Assembly (NCBI GenBank): GCA_012517385.1
Contig: JAAYUZ010000081.1
Location: 1-32,356, forward strand
Origin: Treponema sp.
GTDB lineage: Bacteria > Spirochaetota > Spirochaetia > Treponematales > Breznakiellaceae
Direction: 5' to 3'
Length of the DNA stretch: 32,356 nucleotides
The position numbers and the translations under genes are program-made. The notes beneath the pieces are model-generated. The model was not told the origin of the DNA and made no database searches. It worked only from the letters and a program-made list of their open reading frames with translations. Below are positions 7,764-16,947 of this stretch, piece after piece (the stretch's first letter is position 1; each line of letters opens with the position of its first letter).

Positions 7764-10568
7764 ATGCTACAGAAACGGATAGCTGTTCTGCTTGCAGGCA
7801 GTTTGTTAGTGGGTCTCTTGATTGGCTGTGCCAGCACCAAAGAGGCTGCGGAAACGCAAGCCCAGGCGGCTGGTCCCGCATATCAGACCGTTGAAGCCGG
7901 AACCATCGAAAACATGGGCCACCCCAAGATGGATAAGATTATCCCTGCCCATGAAGCGTTGAAACCGGGTCCTGACGAGATTGTAATTTACTATCTCAGG
8001 AATGATGCAAAGTATGAACCCTGGGGTTTCTGGCTGTGGGCTGTCCCCGGCGGTGATGGAGCCGCTGTCTGGGATAAAACAAAGAACCTGGAAGTCGTCG
8101 AAGGGGTCGGCTACCTTCGGTTTAAAAAAGACGGATCTACCCTAGGAGTTAAGACCATCGGTTCCGATGGCTTTATGGGATTAATTCCACGAAAGGACGA
8201 TGCCTGGGACAAGGACGGTAATGATGACCGGATTATCGATACCAAGGCGAGCAATGAGTGGGTAGTATTCCAGAATGATCAGAAAACCTATCCCTATGGT
8301 CCCTATGTGCCAACCATAGATTCTGCCCGTTTGCTGTCCCAGACCGAGGTGCTGCTGGACCTTTCTGGCCGCTATGGGCTTTCTACCGAAAAGGGGGACA
8401 GTGGTTTTATGGTCCAGTATGCGGATGGGACAAAAACCCTCACCATTGCAGATGCGGTGAATAATGCGGATCCGGAGAATAAGATGAATAACTACACCAA
8501 GCGGGTCCGTCTGATTCTTGCCGAACCGGCGCCGCTTGATGCTCCCCTGGTTGTATCCCATCCGAAATTCCTGGCTCCCGTTCCGGTAGACAGTGGTGCT
8601 CTGGCAGCTTCCATGGCGGATACTATCACTCCTCCAGAGGGCTACCAGCTTGGTGCTATCTATAATGATGTGTCCAAATCGGTGGAATTCCGACTCTGGA
8701 CTCCCTTTGCAAGCAAAGTAAAGGTTCGGCTCTATAAACAGAGCCTGGCGACTCAAGCCGATTATGAATTGGAGCTTGCCAAGGATGCGAAAACCGGCGT
8801 CTGGACCGGAACTTTTAATACGGTAGATCCGGATGGAATGTTCTATGAATACGCAATCTTCTTCTGCAGCAAGGAGCAGATTGCCCTGGACCCCTATGCG
8901 AAGAGTATGGACGCCTTTACCGGCAGCGGCCTCGGCCGGGCTGCGATCATCAACCTGGCTAAGGCACAACCCGCTGGCGGCTGGGAAGGGTATACGGATG
9001 TGCGGCTGGCAAAACGGGAAGATGCCATCATCTATGAAATGTCGGTCCGGGACTTTACCATTTCCCCCGATTCGGGAGTAAAGGCGCGCCCTGGCTCATA
9101 TCTGGCCTTTATCGAAAAAATTCCCTACCTCAAGTCCCTGGGTATTACCCATGTGCAGCTCATGCCGGTTCTGAATTTCTATTATACTGATGAAACGAAG
9201 ACCGATTATGAGGCCACCGGCCGTTCGAGCGACAACAACTACAACTGGGGCTATGATCCCCACAGCTACTTTACCCCCGAAGGCTGGTATGCCCAGAATC
9301 CCAAGGACCCCTACAGCCGGGTAGTGGAACTGAAGACCCTTATTAAGGAACTGCACAAGGCCGGTATCGGCGTTATCCTTGATGTGGTCTACAACCATAC
9401 GGCAAACACCGCTATATTCGAAAACGTGGTGCCCGGTTACTACTACCGGCGGGATGCCAAAGGGGGCTTTATTGGGCAGTCCGGCTGCGGCAACGATGTG
9501 GCCACCGAACGCCTCATGGCGGGCAAGCTTATGCGGGATTCCCTGTATTACTGGGTTGATGAATATAAGGTTGATGGCTTCCGCTTTGACCTTATGGGGC
9601 TTATCGATGCCAAGGCTATCCTGAAGGCCCGGGAAGCGATTGCTAAAATCCCCGGCAAGGATGACATCCTGTTCCAGGGCGAAGGCTGGAAAATGTACCG
9701 CGGGCCTGCCATTGAAGTCATGGACCAGAATTACATGACCCGAACCAACGAGGTGGCGGTCTTTAACGACGAGTTCCGGGACATTATGAAGGGCGGCGGC
9801 ATGGACGATAAAAAGAAGGGCTTTGTAACCGGCCGGCCGGTTAACACCGCGATGATCTTCAGTAACTTAAAGGGCCAGCCCATGCTGAACTACAAGGCCG
9901 ACGACCCGGGCGATTCGATGAACTATGTCTCGGCCCATGACAACCTGACCCTGACCGACAACATCGCCTTTAACTGCGGCCTTAATGCCAAATATCCGGA
10001 AGAACGGGCCGAGATTGCCGCCCGGGCAAAGCTCGCCAACTTTATGGTCCTGACCGGACAGCCTATCGCATTCCTCCACGGCGGCGATGAACGGGGCCGG
10101 AGCAAGCCTAAGCTGAACTCCAAGAGCGAAGTAATCGGCGATTATGTTCACAATAGCTACGATTCTTCCGATGACATTAACCAGTTTATCTGGAATGTAC
10201 CTAAGGAATATGACGCCATGGGCAAATGGGTCGCTGGTGTCATCGCAGTTCGCCGGGCGGAAGAGGGCCTGCGGATTGGCGATATGGCAAGCATCGATGC
10301 AAGCATGAAGCAGCTTTCCCATGCGGACCAGCTTTCCATGGGCTGGACCGTTACCTACAAGGGTACTACTCTGGTCATGCTGGTGAATGCTAACTTCGAT
10401 CAGGCGATAGACTTTAAGACCGGTCTTGATCTCACCAATGCGAGTGTACTGGTGGATGATGACGAGGCAAATCCCGCGGGAGTAAAAACTGTTTCAGGCA
10501 TGACCGTTACCGGCCAGACTGTTACCGTGGAACCCCTTACCGCGGTAATGCTGAAACTGAAGCAATAG
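7764..10568 (+). CDS. pulA: Type I pullulanase-like GH13 glucan hydrolase, lipoprotein with CBM41-type domain
   Basis: A 934-residue exported enzyme. The signal peptide ends in the lipobox LIGC with Cys22, so it should be anchored as a lipoprotein. An N-terminal CBM41/PUD-type domain (about residues 65-190, YYLRNDAKYEPWGFWLWAVPGG) binds alpha-glucan. A CBM48-like beta-sandwich (about 300-380) precedes the GH13 barrel. The type I pullulanase motif YNWGYDP is at 493-499, followed by DVVYNH, GFRFDL with nucleophile Asp609, acid/base Glu640 in FQGEGW, and AHDN with Asp726. Together these indicate hydrolysis of alpha-1,6 bonds in pullulan, amylopectin or glycogen. GGAGG lies before the ATG. It is cotranscribed with the PfkB kinase and followed by a terminator. 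All catalytic residues are present. Confidence 0.92.
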   Translation: MLQKRIAVLLAGSLLVGLLIGCASTKEAAETQAQAAGPAYQTVEAGTIENMGHPKMDKIIPAHEALKPGPDEIVIYYLRNDAKYEPWGFWLWAVPGGDGAAVWDKTKNLEVVEGVGYLRFKKDGSTLGVKTIGSDGFMGLIPRKDDAWDKDGNDDRIIDTKASNEWVVFQNDQKTYPYGPYVPTIDSARLLSQTEVLLDLSGRYGLSTEKGDSGFMVQYADGTKTLTIADAVNNADPENKMNNYTKRVRLILAEPAPLDAPLVVSHPKFLAPVPVDSGALAASMADTITPPEGYQLGAIYNDVSKSVEFRLWTPFASKVKVRLYKQSLATQADYELELAKDAKTGVWTGTFNTVDPDGMFYEYAIFFCSKEQIALDPYAKSMDAFTGSGLGRAAIINLAKAQPAGGWEGYTDVRLAKREDAIIYEMSVRDFTISPDSGVKARPGSYLAFIEKIPYLKSLGITHVQLMPVLNFYYTDETKTDYEATGRSSDNNYNWGYDPHSYFTPEGWYAQNPKDPYSRVVELKTLIKELHKAGIGVILDVVYNHTANTAIFENVVPGYYYRRDAKGGFIGQSGCGNDVATERLMAGKLMRDSLYYWVDEYKVDGFRFDLMGLIDAKAILKAREAIAKIPGKDDILFQGEGWKMYRGPAIEVMDQNYMTRTNEVAVFNDEFRDIMKGGGMDDKKKGFVTGRPVNTAMIFSNLKGQPMLNYKADDPGDSMNYVSAHDNLTLTDNIAFNCGLNAKYPEERAEIAARAKLANFMVLTGQPIAFLHGGDERGRSKPKLNSKSEVIGDYVHNSYDSSDDINQFIWNVPKEYDAMGKWVAGVIAVRRAEEGLRIGDMASIDASMKQLSHADQLSMGWTVTYKGTTLVMLVNANFDQAIDFKTGLDLTNASVLVDDDEANPAGVKTVSGMTVTGQTVTVEPLTAVMLKLKQ

Positions 10569-10595
10569 ATGAAGTGTTAGCCTAAATAAATTAAT

Positions 10596-10620
10596 CAGCC
10601 AGGGTTAAGTGCCCTGGCTG
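10596..10620 (+). terminator. Hairpin terminator after the pullulanase gene
   Basis: The 9-base stem CAGCCAGGG (10596-10604) pairs with CCCTGGCTG (10612-10620) across a 7-base loop. The downstream T-run is interrupted (TGTTATTCT), so termination may be incomplete. Confidence 0.65.
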
Positions 10621-10815
10621 TGTTATTCTATACTATATAAACTTCTTGCAAAAATCGTCTCATAAAAATAAAGCTCGCAGCTTTTGAGGTGTTTTAAAAT
10701 GTTCGAGGAACGGTACGATAAAATACTGCAGAAGCTTTTTCATTTGCGAGTTTGATTGCTCAACCGTTGATCGTATCCGAAAGCGCGCTTCTTAAGACAA
10801 ATTAATGACAAAGAA
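10621..10815. other. Gene-free stretch between the pullulanase terminator and the ECF promoter
   Basis: I see no gene with a ribosome site here. A 6-base complementary pair, CTCGCA and TGCGAG about 70 bases apart, flanks the middle. The minus strand has an open but start-poor frame of about 45 codons ending near 10666 that looks weakly coding. Neither is convincing. Confidence 0.3.
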
Positions 10816-10844
10816 CTGACAAAAGGGATTACTCCGGGTATAGT
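10816..10844 (+). promoter_or_regulatory. Sigma70 promoter for the ECF S component-GH31 unit
   Basis: CTGACA (10816-10821), 17 bases, TATAGT (10839-10844), then a GGAGGT ribosome site just before the ATG at 10865. The leader would be about 15 bases. Confidence 0.65.
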
Positions 10845-10864
10845 TTTTTTAACGGAGGTATCCT

Positions 10865-11422
10865 ATGTCAGATGTAGTATTATTGAACCCGCCCCTGGTA
10901 CGGCTTAACAACCCGGCACGGCTCATGGTAGAAGCTGGTTTTATAATAATTGCAGCGCTCCTGCCTGCCTTTGTCCATTCTATGGGATGGAATGGGGCAG
11001 TACTCTTACCGATGCACTGGACCGTTCTTCTGGCAGGGCTGGTATTCGGTCCCCTTGGCGGTTTTGCAGCGGGCCTGTTAAGTCCCCTGGTGAGTTATGC
11101 CATTTCGGGGCTTCCCGCTGCGGCCATGCTCCTGCCAATGACCCTGGAAACCGCAACTTACGGCCTCGGATCGGGGGTGTTCAGAAAACTGAAACTTAAT
11201 GTATATGTCAGTACGTTTCTTGCTATGATAGCAGGTCGATTGGTCTATACGTTCACCTTCCTTTTCCTGGGCCGTATATCCACATCAATCCTGGCGTTCT
11301 GGCAGAAGGCCTTTATGCCCGGTCTTGTGTCGGCCCTCATCATGCTCCTGGCCCTGCCCCTGCTTGCCTCTGCAATGGGGAATATATTACAACAGAGGCA
11401 TGATACAGTACAGAAAAATTGA
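10865..11422 (+). CDS. ECF-transporter S component (substrate-binding membrane protein)
   Basis: A 185-residue, strongly hydrophobic protein with about five or six membrane helices. The stretch from PMHWTVLLAGLVFGPLGGF to SPLVSYAISGLP (about residues 55-90) has the conserved pattern of energy-coupling-factor S components of the vitamin-uptake class. Such proteins bind a vitamin or other micronutrient with high affinity and need the shared EcfA/A'/T module, which is not in this window. The substrate cannot be named. GGAGGT lies 5 bases before the ATG, and a clean promoter precedes it. The next gene, a GH31 glucosidase, starts 23 bases inside its 3' end, so the two are probably translated together, an odd pairing for a vitamin carrier. 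Confidence 0.75.
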   Translation: MSDVVLLNPPLVRLNNPARLMVEAGFIIIAALLPAFVHSMGWNGAVLLPMHWTVLLAGLVFGPLGGFAAGLLSPLVSYAISGLPAAAMLLPMTLETATYGLGSGVFRKLKLNVYVSTFLAMIAGRLVYTFTFLFLGRISTSILAFWQKAFMPGLVSALIMLLALPLLASAMGNILQQRHDTVQKN

Positions 11423-13880
11423 TACCCCAGAAAATTATAATTTTGATGCAGCAAAGGACGGTCCCCGCAAGGAAGCCGCCCCCAGAGACAGCGCTCTCAA
11501 GGACGGCGCCGATGCGCCGGTCCGGCTCTCCCTTACCGCGGTTGACTCCGGCGTGTTCCGCCTGCAGGGCCAGTCAGAACGCTGGAGCGGCGGCAGCGGC
11601 AGTATCGCCGGCCTCGCCTGGAACGGCTTTCCCGGGGAAGGGCCTTCCGGCTGTGTCTGCACCCTCGATGATGCTGGATCCTTGGACTTATCTGTAAACG
11701 GAACAAGTCTCCTTAAGGGAAGGGGCTTTGGCCTCTGCGGGCCCAAGTGGCTCCTCCGGTTTGAATACGACGAAAAAACAAAATTTTTTGGCCTGGGGGG
11801 CAAAAACCTGGGCTTTGAACTTTCGGGTAAGCGCACCCTGTTCTGGAACACGGACCTTTTTGCCGAGTTTGACTGGGCAGAAATCGCCGACTCCCGGGCG
11901 GATCCCCTCTACGCAAGCTTTCCGGTGCTGATAGGCCGCAAGCGGCCCGAGCCTGCTGGCGGCGTGACCATGAACATGCCCGAGCCTGCCACCTCGGCCG
12001 CCGCTAGCGGCACTGCTGCGCTCGCGCCTGAAGCGGCCGCCGCACCGCTCTGGTGGGCCATCGTTATGGATAACCCCTGGCCAGCCTTTATGAACCTGGG
12101 GGCCAGCGAAGGCATTTTTAACGCCGGTTCTACTCCCTTTAAGAAATACCTCTATCTCGGCGCACGAAACGGCGCTCCCGATATCTGGATCTTTGCAGAA
12201 ACGGATCCAAAACGGCTTGTGCAGAAAATACAAACCCTGCAGGGCCGTTTTGCGTTACCGCCCCTCTGGGCTTTGGGCCACCACCAGTGCCGCTGGGGCT
12301 ACCGGTCCTATGCGGACCTTAAGCGGATTGCGGACGAATACGAAAAACGGCAGATACCCAATGACGGCCTCTGGCTCGATATCGATTATATGGAAGGTTT
12401 CCGGGTCTTTACGGTAAACAAGGAACATTTTACCGATCCAGAACAGGAGATCGCTTCTCTCGCCGCCCGGGGCTACAAGGTGGTCCCCATACTGGACCCG
12501 GGGCTGCGGCGGGATGAGAACTTTCATCAATATAAAGAAGCAAAAGAGCGGGATATTCTCTGTAAGACCCCGGAAGGAAAGGACTATATCGGCTTTGTAT
12601 GGCCCGGCTATACGGTATTCCCCGACTTTTCCCTGGAAGAAGGACGCCAGTGGTGGGCCGAAGAAGTCGCCCGGTTCACCAAACTGGGATTTGCAGGCTA
12701 CTGGATCGACATGAACGACCCCGCTACAGGATCGGTTCCTCTGGATGACATGCGGTTTAAGCGGGGAACCCTTCCCCACGATGCCTTCCACAACCAATAC
12801 GCCCTCGGCATGGCTATGGCTACCCGGCAGGGTTTAGAAAAAGCCCGGCCCGATGAGCGGCCCTTTATCATTACCCGATCAGCCTATTTAGGAACCGCTC
12901 AATACAGCGGCATGTGGACCGGCGACAACGTGTCCAACAAGACCCACCTGGCGAAAAGTCTCCCCTTTAGCCTTAATCTTTCCGTTTCCGGTATGCCCTT
13001 TAACGGACCGGATGTACCCGGTTTTGCGGGGGATGCCGACGGTTCCCTTATGGAAACTTGGTACAAGGCAGGATTTTTGTTCCCCTTCTTCCGGAACCAC
13101 AATATAGCAGGGGCAAAGGACCAGGAACCCTGGACCCGCGGGAAAGGGACAGAAAAAATTGTGGCCGAATATATCAGGTCGCGATACAAATTGCTTCCAT
13201 ATATATACCAATTATGGATTGCACAGGAAGAGCGGGGTGAGCCCGTACTGCGGCCACTCTGGTACCACTGGCCCGAGGCGGACTGGACAAGCTACTGCGA
13301 CGATGCATATACCCTGGGGGATTCGATCCTTCATGCGCCCCTCTTGGATCCTGCAGCTAAGAGCCGTACAGTAAGGCTCCCCGCAGGGCAGTGGTTCGAT
13401 TGGAAGGGCGGCCGCTATCTTACCGGAGACAAGTCCTTTACCGTTCGCTGTGCCCGCAATGAAACACCCCTTTATTTCCGGTCTGGTGCGGTAATTCCGA
13501 TGCTTCCGGGCCTGCGTACCACGAACGAAAAGGACCTGCGCCGTGTGGACCTATTCTTGGTAATGAGCAATGGTGACCAGGGAAAGTACCGCTATTGCGC
13601 CGATGACGGCCACAGCCTCTCCTACCGGGATGGCCTGCGGAGCGAACTGGAACTCTCCTATGAAATGAAGGATGGCGTCCTCCAGCTTGAGGCTGCCGTG
13701 ACCAATGCAGCCTATGGTCCTATCAACTACCGGATTATGGTGCCCGGTGCAGCGGGTATTTCTCGGGATGGCCTCCGGCAGGTTGTGCTGAACGGCCAGG
13801 AAATACCCCTTGTGCGGGAAAAACTGAGACTCGCCGGCAGGGAAAACAGCGTGCTTGCAAGCCAGGTGCTTCTGGCCTAG
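11400..13880 (+). CDS. GH31 alpha-glucosidase/alpha-xylosidase family enzyme
   Basis: An 826-residue GH31 enzyme, expected to release alpha-linked glucose (or xylose) from the ends of oligosaccharides. The catalytic nucleophile Asp437 is in GYWIDMNDPA (WIDMND where most have WIDMNE) and the acid/base Asp509 is in MWTGDN. FGLGGKNLGFELSGKR in the N-terminal beta-sandwich and the barrel start GHHQCRWGYRS, with LWLDIDYMEG and VVPILDPGL, are typical. There is no signal peptide, so it is probably cytoplasmic and acts on imported products of the pullulanase. An Ala/Pro-rich insert (about residues 192-216) interrupts the N-terminal domain. I start at the ATG at 11400, inside the ECF gene; the AGAGG there is very close to the ATG, so the start is less certain than the enzyme call. 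Confidence 0.88.
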   Translation: MIQYRKIDTPENYNFDAAKDGPRKEAAPRDSALKDGADAPVRLSLTAVDSGVFRLQGQSERWSGGSGSIAGLAWNGFPGEGPSGCVCTLDDAGSLDLSVNGTSLLKGRGFGLCGPKWLLRFEYDEKTKFFGLGGKNLGFELSGKRTLFWNTDLFAEFDWAEIADSRADPLYASFPVLIGRKRPEPAGGVTMNMPEPATSAAASGTAALAPEAAAAPLWWAIVMDNPWPAFMNLGASEGIFNAGSTPFKKYLYLGARNGAPDIWIFAETDPKRLVQKIQTLQGRFALPPLWALGHHQCRWGYRSYADLKRIADEYEKRQIPNDGLWLDIDYMEGFRVFTVNKEHFTDPEQEIASLAARGYKVVPILDPGLRRDENFHQYKEAKERDILCKTPEGKDYIGFVWPGYTVFPDFSLEEGRQWWAEEVARFTKLGFAGYWIDMNDPATGSVPLDDMRFKRGTLPHDAFHNQYALGMAMATRQGLEKARPDERPFIITRSAYLGTAQYSGMWTGDNVSNKTHLAKSLPFSLNLSVSGMPFNGPDVPGFAGDADGSLMETWYKAGFLFPFFRNHNIAGAKDQEPWTRGKGTEKIVAEYIRSRYKLLPYIYQLWIAQEERGEPVLRPLWYHWPEADWTSYCDDAYTLGDSILHAPLLDPAAKSRTVRLPAGQWFDWKGGRYLTGDKSFTVRCARNETPLYFRSGAVIPMLPGLRTTNEKDLRRVDLFLVMSNGDQGKYRYCADDGHSLSYRDGLRSELELSYEMKDGVLQLEAAVTNAAYGPINYRIMVPGAAGISRDGLRQVVLNGQEIPLVREKLRLAGRENSVLASQVLLA

Positions 13881-13925
13881 GTTTTTCTTGCTTTTTGTTA
13901 AAGAAGGTTTAGAATTTGGGGTAAG

Positions 13926-15092
13926 ATGCAGATTTCGCACTTGCCCCTCCGAAAATTCGTAGCCCCTGAGTTCATTATTGGTGAACATGCACTTTCCAAA
14001 TGCGCCGATTATGTAGCTGTTTTCGGGGCAAAAAAGGTGCTTTTGGTAACCGATCCGGGGCTTGTGCAAGCCGGCTGGGTTAGCAAGGTAGAGCAGCACC
14101 TCAAGGAACAGCATATTCCCTTTGAACGGTTCGATGCGGTCAGTCCCAACCCTCGGGATACTGAGGTGAAGGACGGCGCTCTATTGTACCGGAGAATGGG
14201 ATGCGATATGATTATCGCCATAGGTGGCGGGAGCCCTATAGATTGTGCCAAGGGTATCGGCATCGTAGTGTCGAATGGCGGCTCCATTTTAGATTACGAG
14301 GGGGTCGACAAAATTGAGCGGCCTATCCCGCCGCTCCTTTGTATCCCCACAACCGCTGGCACCGGAGCTGATATTTCCCAGTTTGCGATAATTCTGGACA
14401 GCGCCAGGAAGGTAAAAATCGCGATAATCAGCAAGGGGATAGTTCCCGATATCAGCCTTATCGATCCCTTGTGCACCGCTACCATGGATCCGGAGCTAAC
14501 CGCAGCTACCGGAATGGACGCCCTCACCCATGCATTCGAGGCCTATGTTTCGAATGCTTCAAGTCCTGTGACGGATATGCATGCCTTACAGGCTATCGAA
14601 TACCTTTCTGAATATCTGCCCGGAGCTTATCAGCATCCTCTCGATATTTCTTATCGGTCTGGCGTTATGCTCGGCAGCCTCTTTGCGGGACTGGCTTTCT
14701 CCAATGCAAGCCTCGGTATTGTTCATGCCATGGCCCACGCCCTCGGCGGTCTTTTAGATCTGCCCCACGGCTTGTGTAATGCCCTGATACTTGAACATTC
14801 GGTGGCATACAATTTTTCTAGTTGCCCTGAGCGATACAGGACTATAGCCGAAAAGATTCTTAAAAAGTCCTTAGCCAGCGAATCAGACGAAACGGTCAGG
14901 AATTTACTCCAGTCTTATTTGGAAACCCTTCGCCACAAACTAAACTTGGGGGATAAGATAGAAATAGCTGCTGTTGATGAACAGACCCTGGTACAGTTAG
15001 CCCGTGTGGCATTGCGGGACCCCTGTGTGGTAACAAACCCAAGAACACCGAAGGAAGAAGAAATACAGGCCCTCTATGCCAAAATACTCTAA
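13926..15092 (+). CDS. Iron-containing (type III) alcohol dehydrogenase
   Basis: A 388-residue NAD(P)-dependent oxidoreductase of the FucO/1,3-propanediol dehydrogenase family. The nucleotide-binding GGGSPID lies at residues 100-106 and GTGADIS at 145-151. The four metal ligands are all present: Asp198 and His202 in MDALTHAFEAY, His267 in GIVHAMAHALGG, and His281 in LPHGLCN. The enzyme probably interconverts an alcohol and an aldehyde, for example in disposal of fermentation electrons; the exact substrate is not readable. GGGGTAAG precedes the ATG. It follows the GH31 gene by 45 bases with no clear terminator and overlaps the next gene, a histidine kinase, by 17 bases. Confidence 0.88.
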   Translation: MQISHLPLRKFVAPEFIIGEHALSKCADYVAVFGAKKVLLVTDPGLVQAGWVSKVEQHLKEQHIPFERFDAVSPNPRDTEVKDGALLYRRMGCDMIIAIGGGSPIDCAKGIGIVVSNGGSILDYEGVDKIERPIPPLLCIPTTAGTGADISQFAIILDSARKVKIAIISKGIVPDISLIDPLCTATMDPELTAATGMDALTHAFEAYVSNASSPVTDMHALQAIEYLSEYLPGAYQHPLDISYRSGVMLGSLFAGLAFSNASLGIVHAMAHALGGLLDLPHGLCNALILEHSVAYNFSSCPERYRTIAEKILKKSLASESDETVRNLLQSYLETLRHKLNLGDKIEIAAVDEQTLVQLARVALRDPCVVTNPRTPKEEEIQALYAKIL

Positions 15093-15894
15093 TGACGATT
15101 TTGATACAATACGGGAACGCATTATTGGTCTCGGTGAACATTCGGCCCGAAAAAGCTATTATCCTGAACTTCAAAAGCGTATTGCAGAACTGGAAGAAAA
15201 ACAACAGCTGCTCATGGACATGGTAAGAAGCCTGGAGGAAAAGGAAACACAGCTCGAGGAAGCCATAACCGAAAAGGAACTGGTTATTCAGGAACTGCAT
15301 CATCGGATAAAAAATAACTACCAGATAATTCAAAGCATTATGAGCTTAGGATTGCAAAATATCCGTAACCCCGAAGAAATGCAGATTTATATGAAAACCA
15401 GGGGCCGTATCGAAGTAATGGCGAGAATGTATGTATTGCAGCTGGAAAGGGTACAGTTTTCTGGGATTGCAGTCCGCGAGATCATTGAGCATGTTGCAGA
15501 ATATTATGCATACAATAAAGAATCCACGAAATTCATTATTCAATATCAAAGCGACTTACAAGAAAAAATCAGTAGACCCGCAAAGGAACCGGTGCTCAAT
15601 ATTGATGATGCTCTATATTTTACTCTGATAATTAATGAGGTCCTGAGCAATTGTCTTGAGCATGCGGCAAAAGACAATCATGTGAATATATGGGTAGATC
15701 TTAAACAAATCGGCAATATCCTTTCATTAAAAATCAGAGATGACGGACCGGGGCTCAAAACCGAAGATTTGCACAAAGATACGGTCGGTATATCTTTGAT
15801 TGATGCGCTTTCCCGGCAATTGCATGCAACCTGGCGTTATAGTCCGGATGCTGCTTGTGGTCTTTTTGAGCTCCAGCTGGAAAGTAAAATATAG
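15076..15894 (+). CDS. Soluble HisKA_2-type sensor histidine kinase
   Basis: A 272-residue kinase without membrane segments. Residues 30-72 form a strongly charged coiled coil, followed directly by the phospho-acceptor motif ELHHRIKNNYQIIQSIM (His75/His76), typical of the HisKA_2 class. The ATP-binding domain has the N box INEVLSN (Asn187) and G1 box DDGPGL (222-227). No separate sensor domain (PAS, GAF) is visible before the coiled coil, so the signal may come through a partner protein. No response regulator gene lies nearby. It starts 17 bases inside the alcohol dehydrogenase gene with only a weak ribosome site, suggesting coupled translation. HisKA_2 kinases often feed output proteins with ANTAR or PP2C domains encoded elsewhere. 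Confidence 0.82.
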   Translation: MPKYSNDDFDTIRERIIGLGEHSARKSYYPELQKRIAELEEKQQLLMDMVRSLEEKETQLEEAITEKELVIQELHHRIKNNYQIIQSIMSLGLQNIRNPEEMQIYMKTRGRIEVMARMYVLQLERVQFSGIAVREIIEHVAEYYAYNKESTKFIIQYQSDLQEKISRPAKEPVLNIDDALYFTLIINEVLSNCLEHAAKDNHVNIWVDLKQIGNILSLKIRDDGPGLKTEDLHKDTVGISLIDALSRQLHATWRYSPDAACGLFELQLESKI

Positions 15895-15996
15895 AAATTG
15901 AGCCAATAAACCCGAAAAAAAGACACCTTACAGAAAGCTGTCGGCTTGATTTTATTGAGAGACTTTCTTAGCCTTTTAGGTATCAAGACGCATGGG

Positions 15997-16010
15997 GGCC
16001 GCGTGCGGCC
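15997..16010. repeat. Short GC-rich inverted repeat GGCCGCGTGCGGCC
   Basis: A hairpin GGCCG-CGTG-CGGCC lies in the 157-base gap before the first GH17 gene. No T-run follows, so it is not a typical terminator. It may be a weak attenuator or a protein site; no function can be assigned. Confidence 0.35.
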
Positions 16011-16051
16011 TCAGCAATGTACGGCGTATACAATAAGTAGGGGTGTGTGCC

Positions 16052-16939
16052 ATGTCCAGTAAAGGCTATAAACTGCTGTCTCTGTTGGGATCTTCGGTTC
16101 ATACAGATGATGTGGCGGAGCTTGAGCAAACGCAGCGGGCCCTCTTGGATGCAACCATTCCGGGGCTATGTTTTAGTCCTTATTTGGAGGGGCAAAAACC
16201 GGGGGACCAGCTTTCTGCAGAGCAGATCCGGCTGCGCATGGAAATTATCGCCCCTTATACCAAGGCGGTACGCAGTTTTAGCTGCACCGAAGGCAACGAA
16301 CTGATACCGCAGATTGCCCGTGATTATGGCCTGCGGACCCTGGTCGGTGCCTGGATCGGCGAAAACCGGGAAACCAATGAAAAAGAATTTGCGGGCCTCA
16401 TCAAACTTGCGAAAGAGGGTTTTGTAGATGTGGCAGCGGTGGGCAACGAAGTGATGCTCCGCAAGGAGCTCAGCGAAGATGAACTTATCTACTATATTAA
16501 AAGGGTACGGCAGGAGATCCCTGCCCATATCCCTGTGGGCTATGTGGATGCCTACTACCAGTTCGAAGAACACCCCCGCATTGCCGAAGCCTGTGATGTA
16601 ATACTTAGCAACTGCTACCCCTTCTGGGAAGCCTGCCCGTTAGAGTTTTCCTTACCATATATCAAGGACATGTACCAGCGGGCAAAAAAAGCCGGTAAGG
16701 GTAAGCTCGTAATTATCACCGAGACTGGTTGGCCTAATATCGGCACCGCCTTTCACGGAGCGATTCCATCCAGGGAAAATGCGATTAAATATTTTAACGA
16801 TGTACTTACCTGGGTAAAGGAAGAGGGTATTGAGCTGTATTACTTTTCTTCTTTTGATGAGACCTGGAAAATAGAAAAAGAAGGGGACGTAGGCACCTAT
16901 TGGGGGCTTTGGGACAAGAACGGAATCTATAAATATTAA
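16052..16939 (+). CDS. GH17-like beta-1,3-glucanase, first of a tandem pair
   Basis: A 295-residue (beta/alpha)8-type glycosidase resembling GH17 and the bacterial/fungal Scw11-like exo-beta-1,3-glucanases. The acid/base Glu133 is in AAVGNEVMLRK and the nucleophile Glu224 in IITETGWP, both hallmark motifs. The C-terminal YYFSSFDETWK...WGLWDKNG is also typical. There is no signal peptide or lipobox, so the protein appears cytoplasmic, unusual for a laminarinase. I prefer the ATG at 16052, with AGGGG 8 bases before it, over a GTG 9 bases upstream. A paralogue follows 8 bases later. Likely substrates are imported beta-glucan oligosaccharides. Transglycosylation or handling of cyclic or osmoregulated beta-glucans are alternatives. 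Confidence 0.8.
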   Translation: MSSKGYKLLSLLGSSVHTDDVAELEQTQRALLDATIPGLCFSPYLEGQKPGDQLSAEQIRLRMEIIAPYTKAVRSFSCTEGNELIPQIARDYGLRTLVGAWIGENRETNEKEFAGLIKLAKEGFVDVAAVGNEVMLRKELSEDELIYYIKRVRQEIPAHIPVGYVDAYYQFEEHPRIAEACDVILSNCYPFWEACPLEFSLPYIKDMYQRAKKAGKGKLVIITETGWPNIGTAFHGAIPSRENAIKYFNDVLTWVKEEGIELYYFSSFDETWKIEKEGDVGTYWGLWDKNGIYKY

Positions 16940-16947
16940 GGACGGTT

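Noticed and set aside
10666-10750. Possible riboswitch-like pairing (CTCGCA with TGCGAG) upstream of the ECF gene
   Set aside because: The only good promoter lies downstream of it, so it would not be in the ECF transcript, and no known aptamer core is visible.
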